Positions 1 to 6,180 of a stretch of DNA of 6,180 bases are shown piece by piece. Every line of letters begins with the position of its first letter. Within the stretch, counting starts at the first letter, position 1. The notes under the pieces are model-generated. The model worked only from the letters and a program-made list of their open reading frames with translations. It ran no database searches and had not been told where the DNA came from. The stretch comes from Balneolaceae bacterium SMO_bin1. GTDB lineage: Bacteria > Bacteroidota > Rhodothermia > Balneolales > Balneolaceae. Made by a program: the position numbers and the translations under genes. Location of the stretch: NCBI GenBank assembly GCA_003123965.1, contig NNSL01000436.1, forward strand, positions 1 to 6,180. Reading direction: 5' to 3'.

Positions 1-27
1 TTAATAGTTTCCAAATAGTGTAAGTGC

Positions 28-322
28 TTAAGATACAATGCCGAGAATGTCGGATTCACGCATAATCAAATACTCTTCACCATCTAGCTGTGATTTCGGT
101 ACCACTGTATTTTCCATACAATACCTTGTCTCCTTTTTTTACCGACATGTCGATTTTTGTACCATTTTCTACCTTGCCAGGTCCTGCAGCAACCACTTTT
201 CCTTCTTGTGGTTTTTCTTTGGCCGTATCAGGAATAATGATACCTGACTCGGTCTTATCTTCGGCAGGTTCAGGCTGAACCAACACGCGATCACTCAATG
301 GTTTTATATTTGCTTTAGCCAT
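28..322 (-). CDS. groES: Co-chaperonin GroES (Hsp10), frame disrupted near the C-terminus
   Basis: GroES is the heptameric cytoplasmic lid of the GroEL chamber. The start ATG is the complement of 320-322. Visible family landmarks are the opening [12 protein letters not shown] at residues 6-17, the mobile loop that contacts GroEL with its hydrophobic GIII at 27-30, and [15 protein letters not shown] at 64-78. After residue 78 the literal frame reads only ARW and stops at 77-79. Skipping one base (about position 88) restores [19 protein letters not shown] and a TAA stop at 28-30, giving 97 residues, the normal family length. The tail is classic GroES, so I treat the gene as one CDS with a single-base insertion, probably a sequence error. 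groEL usually follows; only 27 bases lie downstream here and they contain no start. No CIRCE operator is visible upstream. The identification is certain; the true C-terminal frame is inferred. Confidence 0.95.
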
Positions 323-391
323 AAGTTTGAATCTTAATTTTAGTTAACAGTTATATTTAGACTATTCTTGAATCCCAATTTCATCACTGAT

Positions 392-423
392 ATCAAGATT
401 CGTGAAATTTCTTCTTTCTTGAT
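392..423. repeat. Symmetric inverted repeat upstream of groES
   Basis: Outer 7-base arms ATCAAGA (392-398) and TCTTGAT (417-423) are perfect inverted copies. Each is separated by 5 bases from a central 8-base palindrome GAAATTTC (404-411), giving a 7-5-8-5-7 layout. It lies about 70 bp upstream of the groES start and within the ksgA-groES gap. It could be an operator for groES or part of a ksgA transcript end, but it does not resemble CIRCE and has no adjoining T-tract, so a chance arrangement in A/T-rich DNA is possible. Apart from this and a weak short hairpin at 494-507, nothing else is seen in 323-554. Confidence 0.3.
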
Positions 424-554
424 GTATACAATGAGCAAGTTCCATACCAAACTGATGGATAGCGGTAAATTCAATCCTAAAAAAACAAGATTGAGCCAAG
501 TATGGCTTATTTTGCTGGAAAAGCGAGAGGCGGGCCTATTTTTTCGCCGAAATT

Positions 555-1328
555 TCAGGTCAAAATGCCATCCTTAACCAAGCGTGCTGTCAACTTTTCA
601 TATATGTCAGGCGTCCATGCTTCGGCACGCTTGTCATAATCAAAGCCATCCGGCTGCTGTTTTTTGTCTACTACCGGTTTTAGAGAATTACTCAATTTTT
701 TGCGCCGCTGGTTAAAGGCGGTCCGAACTACGGTTTTCAGGTGGGCATCGCTGCAGTTAAGATCCCCTTTATCAAAAGTTAGCCGCACCATGGCGCTGTC
801 TACATTGGGTGGCGGGCTAAAGCAATTTCTGGAGACAGGAAAAAGAATCTCGGGCGAACTCATGAGCTGTGTCTGCACACTCAATATTCCGTAATCCTTC
901 GTGCGGATATCGGCCACCAGGCGTTCCGCCACTTCTTTCTGCATCATTAAGGTAGCTTCGGCAAATAGGTGGCGCGCCTCGAGCAGTGAAAACAAAATTT
1001 GGCTGGTGATATAATATGGCAGGTTGCCTACCACGTGCGTTTTTTCTTTGCCCGCGGTTAAATCCTGCCAATCAACCTTCAGCACATTTTTATGATGAAC
1101 GGTGAGCTCGGGAAATTTCTTTTGCAACACTTCTATGGCACGCTGATCCAGCTCCACAGCTACGACATCATCATACTTTTCTATGAGTGCCTCAGTAAGT
1201 GCACCCGTTCCGGGACCAATTTCAATGACCCGTTCTCCATCGTTGGCCGGAATAGAATCAGCTATTTTATCAATTATATTCTGGTCGGTTAAGAAATGCT
1301 GGCCTAGGCTTTTTTTAGGGCGAATCAT
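555..1328 (-). CDS. rsmA: 16S rRNA dimethyladenosine transferase KsgA/RsmA
   Basis: This SAM-dependent methyltransferase dimethylates two adjacent adenines (A1518 and A1519 in E. coli numbering) in the 3' terminal helix of 16S rRNA, a late quality-control step in 30S assembly. Its loss gives kasugamycin resistance. The 257-residue protein is slightly shorter than E. coli KsgA (273). It shows the N-terminal KSLGQHFL (6-13), the SAM-binding motif EIGPGTGALT (36-45), the acidic VAVELD (56-61), the catalytic NLPYYI (102-107), QKEVAERL (130-137), CFSPPPNVDSAMVRL (169-183) and the C-terminal FNQRRKKLSNSL (205-216) and RAEAWTP (234-240). The frame is uninterrupted. The start is fixed by the family's N-terminal motif; upstream is A/T-rich with no Shine-Dalgarno. 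It is transcribed toward groES with a 232 bp gap, and diverges from ald. Confidence 0.97.
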   Translation of the reverse strand: MIRPKKSLGQHFLTDQNIIDKIADSIPANDGERVIEIGPGTGALTEALIEKYDDVVAVELDQRAIEVLQKKFPELTVHHKNVLKVDWQDLTAGKEKTHVVGNLPYYITSQILFSLLEARHLFAEATLMMQKEVAERLVADIRTKDYGILSVQTQLMSSPEILFPVSRNCFSPPPNVDSAMVRLTFDKGDLNCSDAHLKTVVRTAFNQRRKKLSNSLKPVVDKKQQPDGFDYDKRAEAWTPDIYEKLTARLVKDGILT

Positions 1329-1479
1329 TCTAAAAACAAAAAATTAAGAATTTCGAATCAGGCACTACAACACTCCACTTTTGTACTTAAAATCTGTACA
1401 GCAGCCTGCTCTTTGCTTCATGCCACTTATTCGTTTAAATTAATCAAAATAATGCACTTAACCATTTCTGAAGCCATTT

Positions 1480-2694
1480 ATGGAAATTAATCCGCTTGAA
1501 ACTGAACAAATTGGCATAAAAACACTCGAAAAGCGACTCATAAAATCAGAATCGAACAGGTCGCTCAAAATAGGCTTACCCAAAGAGATTTCAAGGGACG
1601 AATGCCGTATTTCGCTCACCCCAGGTGGTGTATCGGTACTGGTAGCCAATGGCCATGAGGTATACATTGAGCAAGAGGCGGGTCAGGAAGCCAACTTCAC
1701 TGATCAGGAATACACTGAAGCCGGGGCGGAAATCAGCTTAACGGCTAAAGATCTGTACGAAAAATCGGAAATGATTTTAAAAGTCGCCCCGCCCAGCCCC
1801 GAAGAGTTTGACTACCTGGATGACGGGCATCTGTTATTTTCGGCGCTGCATATTGGTAATACCACCGAAGAATTCATGAATGTATTAATTGACAATTGCA
1901 TCGCTGCCATCGGCTACGAGTTTATTCAGGGTGAAGATAAAGAATTCCCTGTTGTGCGCATGATGCATGAAATTACCGGCTCAATGGCAGTACAAATTGC
2001 GGCCCACTATCTTGAGAAATCCGAAGATGGCCAAGGCACTATGCTCGGCGGCATTTCGGGTATACCGCCGGCTACGGTTGTTATTCTGGGGGCCGGCATT
2101 ACTGCCGAATATGCTGCGCGTACGGCGCTGGGATACGGAGCGCAGGTTTTTGTAATGGACAATAACCTGGCAAAGCTGCGCCACCTCGAAAATGCCCTCG
2201 ACCGGCGGATCATTACCGCAACCGCCAACAGCCAATATTTATCTTCTGCATTAAGTTACGCCGATGTAGTAATTGGAGCGGCCATGGTAGAAGGCGAAAA
2301 AGCCCCCATGATGGTTTCCGAACCCATGGTTGCCAATATGAAATCGGGCAGCGTAATTGTTGATACTGTCATTGATCAGGGAGGTTGCATTGCCACCAGC
2401 CGCGCCACCACCCATTCCGACCCTGTGTACACCGAGCACGATGTTATTCACTACTGCGTACCCAATATTCCCTCAAACGTTGCGCGAACGGCCACTTATG
2501 CGTTGAATAATGTAATTGTCCCCTACCTGCTGGCTATCGGCGATGCGGGCGGTATCGAAGAATGCATCTGGAAGAATACTGCGCTGCGAAATGGCACGTA
2601 TGTTTACAAGAAACATCTCACTAAAAAAACTCTTTCCAAACTCTTCGACATTCCCTACCGCGACATTGAAATGTTAATTGCCAGCCAAATTTAG
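1480..2694 (+). CDS. ald: Alanine dehydrogenase (long, Bacteroidota-type)
   Basis: Ald catalyses NAD-dependent reversible deamination of L-alanine to pyruvate and ammonia in the cytoplasm. The protein has 404 residues against about 371 for the Bacillus enzyme; the excess is mainly an N-terminal extension of about 28 residues before LKIGLPKE, usual in Bacteroidota homologues. Expected catalytic residues are present: R43 in CRISLTP, K101 in KVAPP, H124 in ALHIG and D299 in IDQGG. The Rossmann domain carries LGAGITA (203-209), a GxGxxA rather than GxGxxG, followed by acidic D227 (VMDNN) at the end of the second strand, which favours NAD over NADP. HYCVPNIPS (324-332) and the C-terminal PYRDIEMLI are family signatures. 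The related transhydrogenase alpha subunit is less likely given IDQGG and the closing motifs. There is no Shine-Dalgarno. A gene for a membrane protein follows after 34 bases. Confidence 0.93.
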   Translation: MEINPLETEQIGIKTLEKRLIKSESNRSLKIGLPKEISRDECRISLTPGGVSVLVANGHEVYIEQEAGQEANFTDQEYTEAGAEISLTAKDLYEKSEMILKVAPPSPEEFDYLDDGHLLFSALHIGNTTEEFMNVLIDNCIAAIGYEFIQGEDKEFPVVRMMHEITGSMAVQIAAHYLEKSEDGQGTMLGGISGIPPATVVILGAGITAEYAARTALGYGAQVFVMDNNLAKLRHLENALDRRIITATANSQYLSSALSYADVVIGAAMVEGEKAPMMVSEPMVANMKSGSVIVDTVIDQGGCIATSRATTHSDPVYTEHDVIHYCVPNIPSNVARTATYALNNVIVPYLLAIGDAGGIEECIWKNTALRNGTYVYKKHLTKKTLSKLFDIPYRDIEMLIASQI

Positions 2695-2728
2695 AGATTA
2701 GAAACTTTTGTGCTAATTGTTAAAAAAT

Positions 2729-3103
2729 ATGTCCAACCGATCGGAGCTGAGTACAAAAAACTACAAACGTATTTTCGCGATTAATGCTCTGCTTACGGTT
2801 CCACTGCTTGCAATATTTGCGTGGCCTTACGTGGTATTTGCTAAAGTAGTGGCTATGCTGCCCCAATTGTACTACGTAGGCGCTGTTGTATTTGCCGTAC
2901 CTTTTACCTTTACCATTTTACACGGACACGTAACTTTGGCGCTTGGCTCAGCTCATCGCCATCATTACTACAACTGGCTGGAAGACAACAAATTAACATA
3001 TGGCCTACTCTTTCATCCCATGTTCATCAGTACCCGGTTTCGGTTGGTGCTGATTGCCCTGAGTATGCTTATTTTTATCATCGGGTGGCTTACCAAAGCG
3101 TGA
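2729..3103 (+). CDS. Small histidine-rich membrane protein of unknown function
   Basis: I do not recognise this 124-residue protein. Counting from the ATG at 2729, a basic N-terminus (SNRSELSTKNYKR) leads into a hydrophobic segment at about 15-38. A second follows at about 47-65 and a third at about 104-121, ending in LTKA. Between segments two and three lies a polar stretch rich in histidine and aromatic residues: H65, H67, H76, H78, H79 and H96, including HRHHYYNW (76-83). This could bind metal or lie at the membrane surface, but that is inference. A TTG at 2717 would add four residues (LLKN or MLKN); the ATG is preferred. It starts 34 bases after ald on the same strand with no terminator between, so it is probably co-transcribed. 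The unbroken frame, coherent topology and position before a terminator support a real gene. Confidence 0.8.
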   Translation: MSNRSELSTKNYKRIFAINALLTVPLLAIFAWPYVVFAKVVAMLPQLYYVGAVVFAVPFTFTILHGHVTLALGSAHRHHYYNWLEDNKLTYGLLFHPMFISTRFRLVLIALSMLIFIIGWLTKA

Positions 3104-3109
3104 CCAATA

Positions 3110-3148
3110 AAATCATGGAGATGCCTTGTTCCGACATCTCCATGATTT
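3110..3148. terminator. Probable bidirectional terminator between convergent genes
   Basis: A perfect 14 bp stem (AAATCATGGAGATG at 3110-3123, its exact complement at 3135-3148) encloses an 11-base loop. It begins 6 bases after the membrane-protein stop and 20 bases beyond the acs stop, so it can end transcripts from both sides. The stem carries TTT on its 3' edge in one direction and TTTTATT in the other; the U-tracts are short, which makes the minus-strand (acs) direction the slightly stronger one. Confidence 0.8.
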
Positions 3149-3168
3149 ACTATATCAGCGCCACGTTT

Positions 3169-5073
3169 TCAAATTGCCTTGCCTTTTTTTACTTCTTCCA
3201 CAGCTTCTGGATTAAGCAAGGTCGAGATATCGCCCATATCCTCAGTTTCGTTGGCCGCCACTTTTCGAAGAATTCGGCGCATAATTTTGCCGGAACGCGT
3301 TTTGGGCAAATCTGATACAATTTGCACTTTTCCCGCCTTGGCAATGGGGCTAATCTGCTTGGTGATTAGGTCGTTGATTTCCTTCTTAAACGCTTCGGGA
3401 TCTTCAATATCACTTTCACAAGTGGTAAATGCGTACACGCCTTCCCCTTTCACATCGTGGGGGTAGCCCACAACCGCTGATTCAACCACCTTGGGGTGAT
3501 CATCAATCGCGTCCTCAATTTCGGCCGTTCCAAGGCGGTGCCCCGAAACATTCAGCACATCATCAACCCGGCCGGTAATACGGTAATAGCCGTCTTGGTC
3601 GCGACGGCAGCCATCACCCGTAAAGTAGTAGCCCGGATATTTGCTGAAATACGTTTCCATGTAGCGTTTGTGATTACCCCAGATACCGCGAGTCATTCCA
3701 GGCCATGCGTGTTTAATCACCAAATCACCTTGCGCTTCAGTCTCTTCAATTTCATTGCCCTTTTCATCCATCAACGCTGGCTGGATGCCCGGCAGCGGCA
3801 GCGTTGCAAAACCAGGCTTGGTTTCGGTTACATTCGGTAGCGGCGAAATCATGATGCCGCCCGTCTCGGTCTGCCACCACGTGTCTACAATAGGGCAGTT
3901 ACCTTTCCCAATCTTTTCATCATACCAGTGCCAGGCTTCCTCATTAATGGGTTCACCAACTGTGCCAAGTAACTTTTAGCGAGCTTAAATCGTGCTTATT
4001 TACATATTCAATATCTTCCTTCATCAGTGCACGGATAGCTGTTGGCGCTGTATAGAACTGATTTACATTATACTTTTCAACTACCCTCCATAAACGACCT
4101 GGATCTGGATAAGTGGGCGTGCTTTCAAATATCACCCCGGTTACGCCGTTCAGCAACGGCCCATAAATAATGTAGGTATGCCCTGTGATCCATCCGGCAT
4201 CAGCTGTGCACCAATAAACGTCAGATTTGCCAATCTGGAACACATTGCGCAGCGTGTAACTGGCATATACCATGTACCCGCCACAGGTATGAATTTGTCC
4301 CCCTTGGGCTTGCCCGTTGAGCCCGAAGTATAAAGAATAAACAGCGGATCCTCGGCGTCCATGGGAACAGGTTCATTTTCCTTTTCGGCTCCATCCATCA
4401 AATCATCCCACCATTGGTCGCGGCCTTCGTCCCAATTGATTTCGTTGCCCACATTCCGACGGACAATCACACTCTCAATCGTCGGACAGTTTTCTAACGC
4501 CTCATCGGAAATCTTTTTGAGCTCCACGAGCTTAGTTCCCCGTTCCAGACCATCATTGGTAATCAGCATTTTGGCATCGCAATCCTGAATGCGACCGGCC
4601 AGCGACTGCGCCGAAAATCCTGCAAATACAATCGAATGGACTGCTCCAATGCGAGCACAGGCCAATGTTGCAATAGCAATTTCCGGGGTCATAGCCATGT
4701 AAATTGCTACACGATCACCCTTTTCTATACCCTTAGCCTGCAGTACGTTAGCAAATTTACAAACTTCTTCGTGCAGCTCGCTGTAGGTCATGCTTCGCTT
4801 TACATCATCCAATTCATTTGGCTCGTAATAAAATGCCACTTTGTCGCCGCGTTCTTCCAGATGGCGATCCAGGCAATTTTCGGTGATGTTCAGTTTACCG
4901 CCCTCAAACCATTTAATGTTACCATCCTTAAAATTTCCGCTGTGCACTTCATCCCATGGCTCGTGCCACTCGAAGGTTTCAGCATAGGATGCCCAGAACT
5001 CTTCGGGGCTTTCTACACTTTGTTGATATGCTTGCTGGTATTCGTCAAAAGACTGGATGGTAAAGGAGCTCAT
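3169..5073 (-). CDS. acs: Acetyl-CoA synthetase (AMP-forming), two compensating frame disruptions
   Basis: Acs activates acetate to acetyl-AMP and then acetyl-CoA in the cytoplasm. Three frames join into one 634-residue protein, a normal family length. Frame 1 (5073 to about 4300) has the N-terminal domain (FWASYAETFEWHEPW, 26-40) and the AMP-binding loop YTSGSTGKPKG (248-258). Frame 2 (about 4292 to 3971) has IHTCGGYMVYASYT, CTADAGWITGH (289-299) and TPTYPDPGR. Frame 3 (3969 to 3169) has LGTVGEPINEEAW (369-381), DTWWQTETGG (397-406), YFTGDG (483-488), GRVDDVLNVSGHR and PKTRSGKIMRR. W400 matches the tryptophan that restricts the pocket to acetate; K596 is the catalytic lysine, the usual site of regulatory acetylation. 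One base is missing around 4292-4304 (or two extra), and one extra base lies near 3970; the net shift is zero. All core motifs survive, so errors in the sequence are likelier than a pseudogene. It diverges from the helicase gene. Confidence 0.94.
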
Positions 5074-5076
5074 AAT

Positions 5077-5086
5077 AATTTCAATT
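5077..5086 (+). repeat. Intergenic 10-mer, copy 1 (AATTTCAATT)
   Basis: First of three exact copies of AATTTCAATT in the acs/helicase intergenic region. On the acs-coding strand it reads AATTGAAATT and ends 3 bases before the acs ATG, so a protein bound here would overlap the acs leader. Function is unknown; the repetition itself is seen directly. Confidence 0.4.
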
Positions 5087-5139
5087 TCGTTCTGATTAAT
5101 GATGGTAAAACTACAAAGAACAATAGCTTTATTTTAACT

Positions 5140-5149
5140 AATTGAAATT
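5140..5149 (-). repeat. Intergenic 10-mer, copy 2 (inverted)
   Basis: The inverted copy (AATTGAAATT on the plus strand) begins 63 bases after copy 1. It adjoins a small odd palindrome TTGATAATCAA at 5148-5158 and overlaps the candidate -33 element of the possible helicase promoter (TTG at 5142-5144). Confidence 0.4.
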
Positions 5150-5170
5150 GATAATCAAGTTTTATCTTCG
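5142..5170 (+). promoter_or_regulatory. Possible Bacteroidota-type promoter for the helicase
   Basis: TTG at 5142-5144 followed after 18 bases by TATCTTCG (5163-5170) resembles the Bacteroidota -33/-7 pattern (TTTG, about 19 bases, TAnnTTTG), with one mismatch in the six fixed positions of the -7 element. It would give a 5' leader of roughly 90 bases. Degenerate motifs are common in A/T-rich DNA, so this is only a candidate. Confidence 0.25.
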
Positions 5171-5180
5171 GCAATAATGA

Positions 5181-5190
5181 AATTTCAATT
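5181..5190 (+). repeat. Intergenic 10-mer, copy 3 (AATTTCAATT)
   Basis: Third exact copy, same orientation as copy 1 and 104 bases from it (close to ten helical turns). It lies just downstream of the candidate helicase promoter, where a bound regulator could block transcription start. This is inference from position only. Confidence 0.4.
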
Positions 5191-5269
5191 CTATACCACC
5201 ATTTTTCGTAGAATAAATACCCGATGAAATCCGTTACAAACATCTGAAAAATCAATCACAATTTTCTGC

Positions 5270-6180
5270 ATGCAAAGTAGCGGACATCAAAAGATTAATA
5301 GTTGGTTCGACCAACGCGGTTGGCAACCCTTTGATTATCAAACTAAAACCTGGCGCGCCGTATTAAATGGAAAAAATGGCTTGTTGAATGCGCCCACCGG
5401 CAGCGGAAAAACATTTGCGCTTTTTATGCCGGCGCTCATCCGCTGGATTAACAACCATCCCAAAACGTATAAAGAACTGGCGGATAATGGCTTGCAGCTG
5501 CTCTGGATTACCCCGCTTAGGGCATTAGCCAAGGACCTGGAGCAGGCCATGCAAACAGCCGTTGATGAGCTCGATATACCCTGGCAGGTAGCCCGCCGCA
5601 CGGGCGATGTATCATCGTATCAAAAACAGCAGCTCAAAAACAGATGCCGGAAGTGCTCATCACCACGCCGGAAAGCATGCATATTATGATGGCGCAAAAA
5701 AATTATCCGCGCTACTTCAGGGATCTGCAAATGGTGGTCGTTGATGAGTGGCATGAGCTGCTCGGTTCCAAACGCGGCACTCAAGCCGAGCTGGCGCTTT
5801 CGAGGCTGCGTGGGTTGCGTGATGAATTGCAGGTCTGGGGCATATCTGCCACCATCGGAAATATGCAACAGGCAAAAGAAGCACTATTGGGACCAAGCCC
5901 CAGTACCGATCAGGCAGTGATTATTAAAGCTGATATTGAAAAGAAGATGGAAGTTAAATCCGTCTTACCCGATGATGTTGAAGAATTTCCATGGTCGGGG
6001 CATCTGGGCACTAAATTGCTGCCCAAAGTGCTTCCCATTTTAGAACAAAGCCGCTCTACGCTGATCTTCACTAATACGCGCTCGCAATCAGAGATGTGGT
6101 TCCAGCGACTTTTAGAAGCCAAACCGGAATGGGCCGGTGAAATGGCGCTTCATCACGGCTCGCTGAGCGCCAAAATACGC
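5270..6180 (+). CDS. Ligase-associated DEXH-box helicase (Lhr-like), partial and frame-disrupted
   Basis: This is the N-terminal part of a superfamily 2 DNA helicase of the Lhr type, matching the 'ligase-associated DNA damage response DEXH box helicase' family (usually about 800 residues or more). That family is encoded with an ATP-dependent DNA ligase, an exonuclease and a PdeM-type endonuclease. Motifs in order: RGWQPFDYQ (16-24), Walker A APTGSGKT (41-48), TPLRALAKD (81-89), TGD (111-113), TTPES (132-136), VVDEWHELLGSKRG (157-170) with the DEWH box, ISAT (192-195), FPWSGHLG, and FTNTRSQSEMW opening the second RecA domain, then LHHGSL near the edge. The frame breaks after K123: in CTC plus five A (5636-5640) one A appears missing. 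Adding it gives LKKQMPEVL and an open frame to the window's end. About 304 codons are present and the gene continues to the right. The ATG at 5270 fits the family N-terminus; no Shine-Dalgarno is seen. Confidence 0.92.

Noticed and set aside
494..507. Small hairpin AGCCA-AGTA-TGGCT as the ksgA terminator
   Set aside because: Stem of only five base pairs, and on the minus strand the T-run at 480-486 is some distance from the stem; too weak to call.
323..554. CIRCE heat-shock operator upstream of groES
   Set aside because: No TTAGCACTC-N9-GAGTGCTAA pattern or close variant is visible.
368..577. A 69-codon plus-strand frame between groES and ksgA
   Set aside because: Starts at TTG, has no recognisable motif, overlaps the ksgA 3' end antisense, and its composition looks like translated noncoding DNA.
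1394..1410. Adjoining short palindromes CTGTACAG and AGCAGCCTGCT between ksgA and ald
   Set aside because: Each is too short, they share no arms, and they sit beside no convincing promoter; chance is sufficient explanation.
2909..3020. Membrane-protein histidines as a carotene or fatty-acid hydroxylase active site
   Set aside because: Spacing is HRHH rather than HxxHH, the other required histidine boxes are missing, and 124 residues is too short.
3169..3852. A free-standing C-terminal Acs-like protein starting at an internal Met
   Set aside because: The sequence upstream of 3852 continues in frame with the Acs motif DTWWQTETGG back to the frame shift at about 3970, so it is the end of one acs gene.
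3960..4310. Programmed ribosomal frameshifting in acs
   Set aside because: No slippery heptamer or stimulatory structure was apparent, two opposite events would be needed, and Acs is not known to use frameshifting.
4636..5145. A 169-codon plus-strand frame
   Set aside because: It is antisense to the conserved N-terminal part of acs and has no family-like sequence; a shadow frame.
5148..5158. FNR-like site TTGATAATCAA
   Set aside because: An FNR site needs TTGAT-N4-ATCAA; here the half-sites are one base apart.

Overview
This 6.18 kb window reads as chromosomal housekeeping DNA from a member of the Bacteroidota/Balneolota/Rhodothermota group. Three observations point there. The alanine dehydrogenase is the long, roughly 400-residue type with an N-terminal extension typical of that group. 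The helicase belongs to the ligase-associated Lhr-like family. None of the starts has a recognisable Shine-Dalgarno sequence, and the start regions are A/T-rich, as is usual in these phyla. Balneolota is a favoured but unproven guess. I see no mobile element, CRISPR array, tRNA or rRNA.

Layout from left to right: groES (minus strand, complement of 28-322), with groEL presumably just beyond the left edge; a 232 bp gap holding only a symmetric inverted repeat; ksgA/rsmA (minus, 555-1328); a 151 bp divergent intergenic region; a two-gene plus-strand unit of alanine dehydrogenase (1480-2694) and a small, unrecognised histidine-rich membrane protein (2729-3103); a 14 bp perfect-stem hairpin (3110-3148) between convergent genes, probably a bidirectional terminator; acetyl-CoA synthetase acs (minus, 3169-5073); a 196 bp divergent intergenic region carrying three exact copies of one 10-mer; and the first 304 or so codons of a ligase-associated DEXH-box helicase (plus, 5270 to the right edge).

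The genes cover protein folding (GroES), ribosome maturation (KsgA), pyruvate/alanine interconversion (Ald), acetate activation (Acs) and DNA repair (Lhr-like helicase). They do not form a single pathway. Ald and the membrane protein are probably co-transcribed. Acs and Ald both act at the pyruvate/acetyl-CoA node but lie in separate convergent units.

The most striking feature is four single-base reading-frame disruptions in otherwise well-conserved genes: one in groES, two mutually compensating ones in acs, and one in the helicase. Conserved family sequence resumes immediately in the new frame each time. I therefore read the genes as intact in the organism and the disruptions most probably as sequencing or assembly errors. 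I found no convincing new biological system. The best leads are the membrane protein beside ald, the triple 10-mer in the acs/helicase intergenic region, and whatever follows the helicase to the right.
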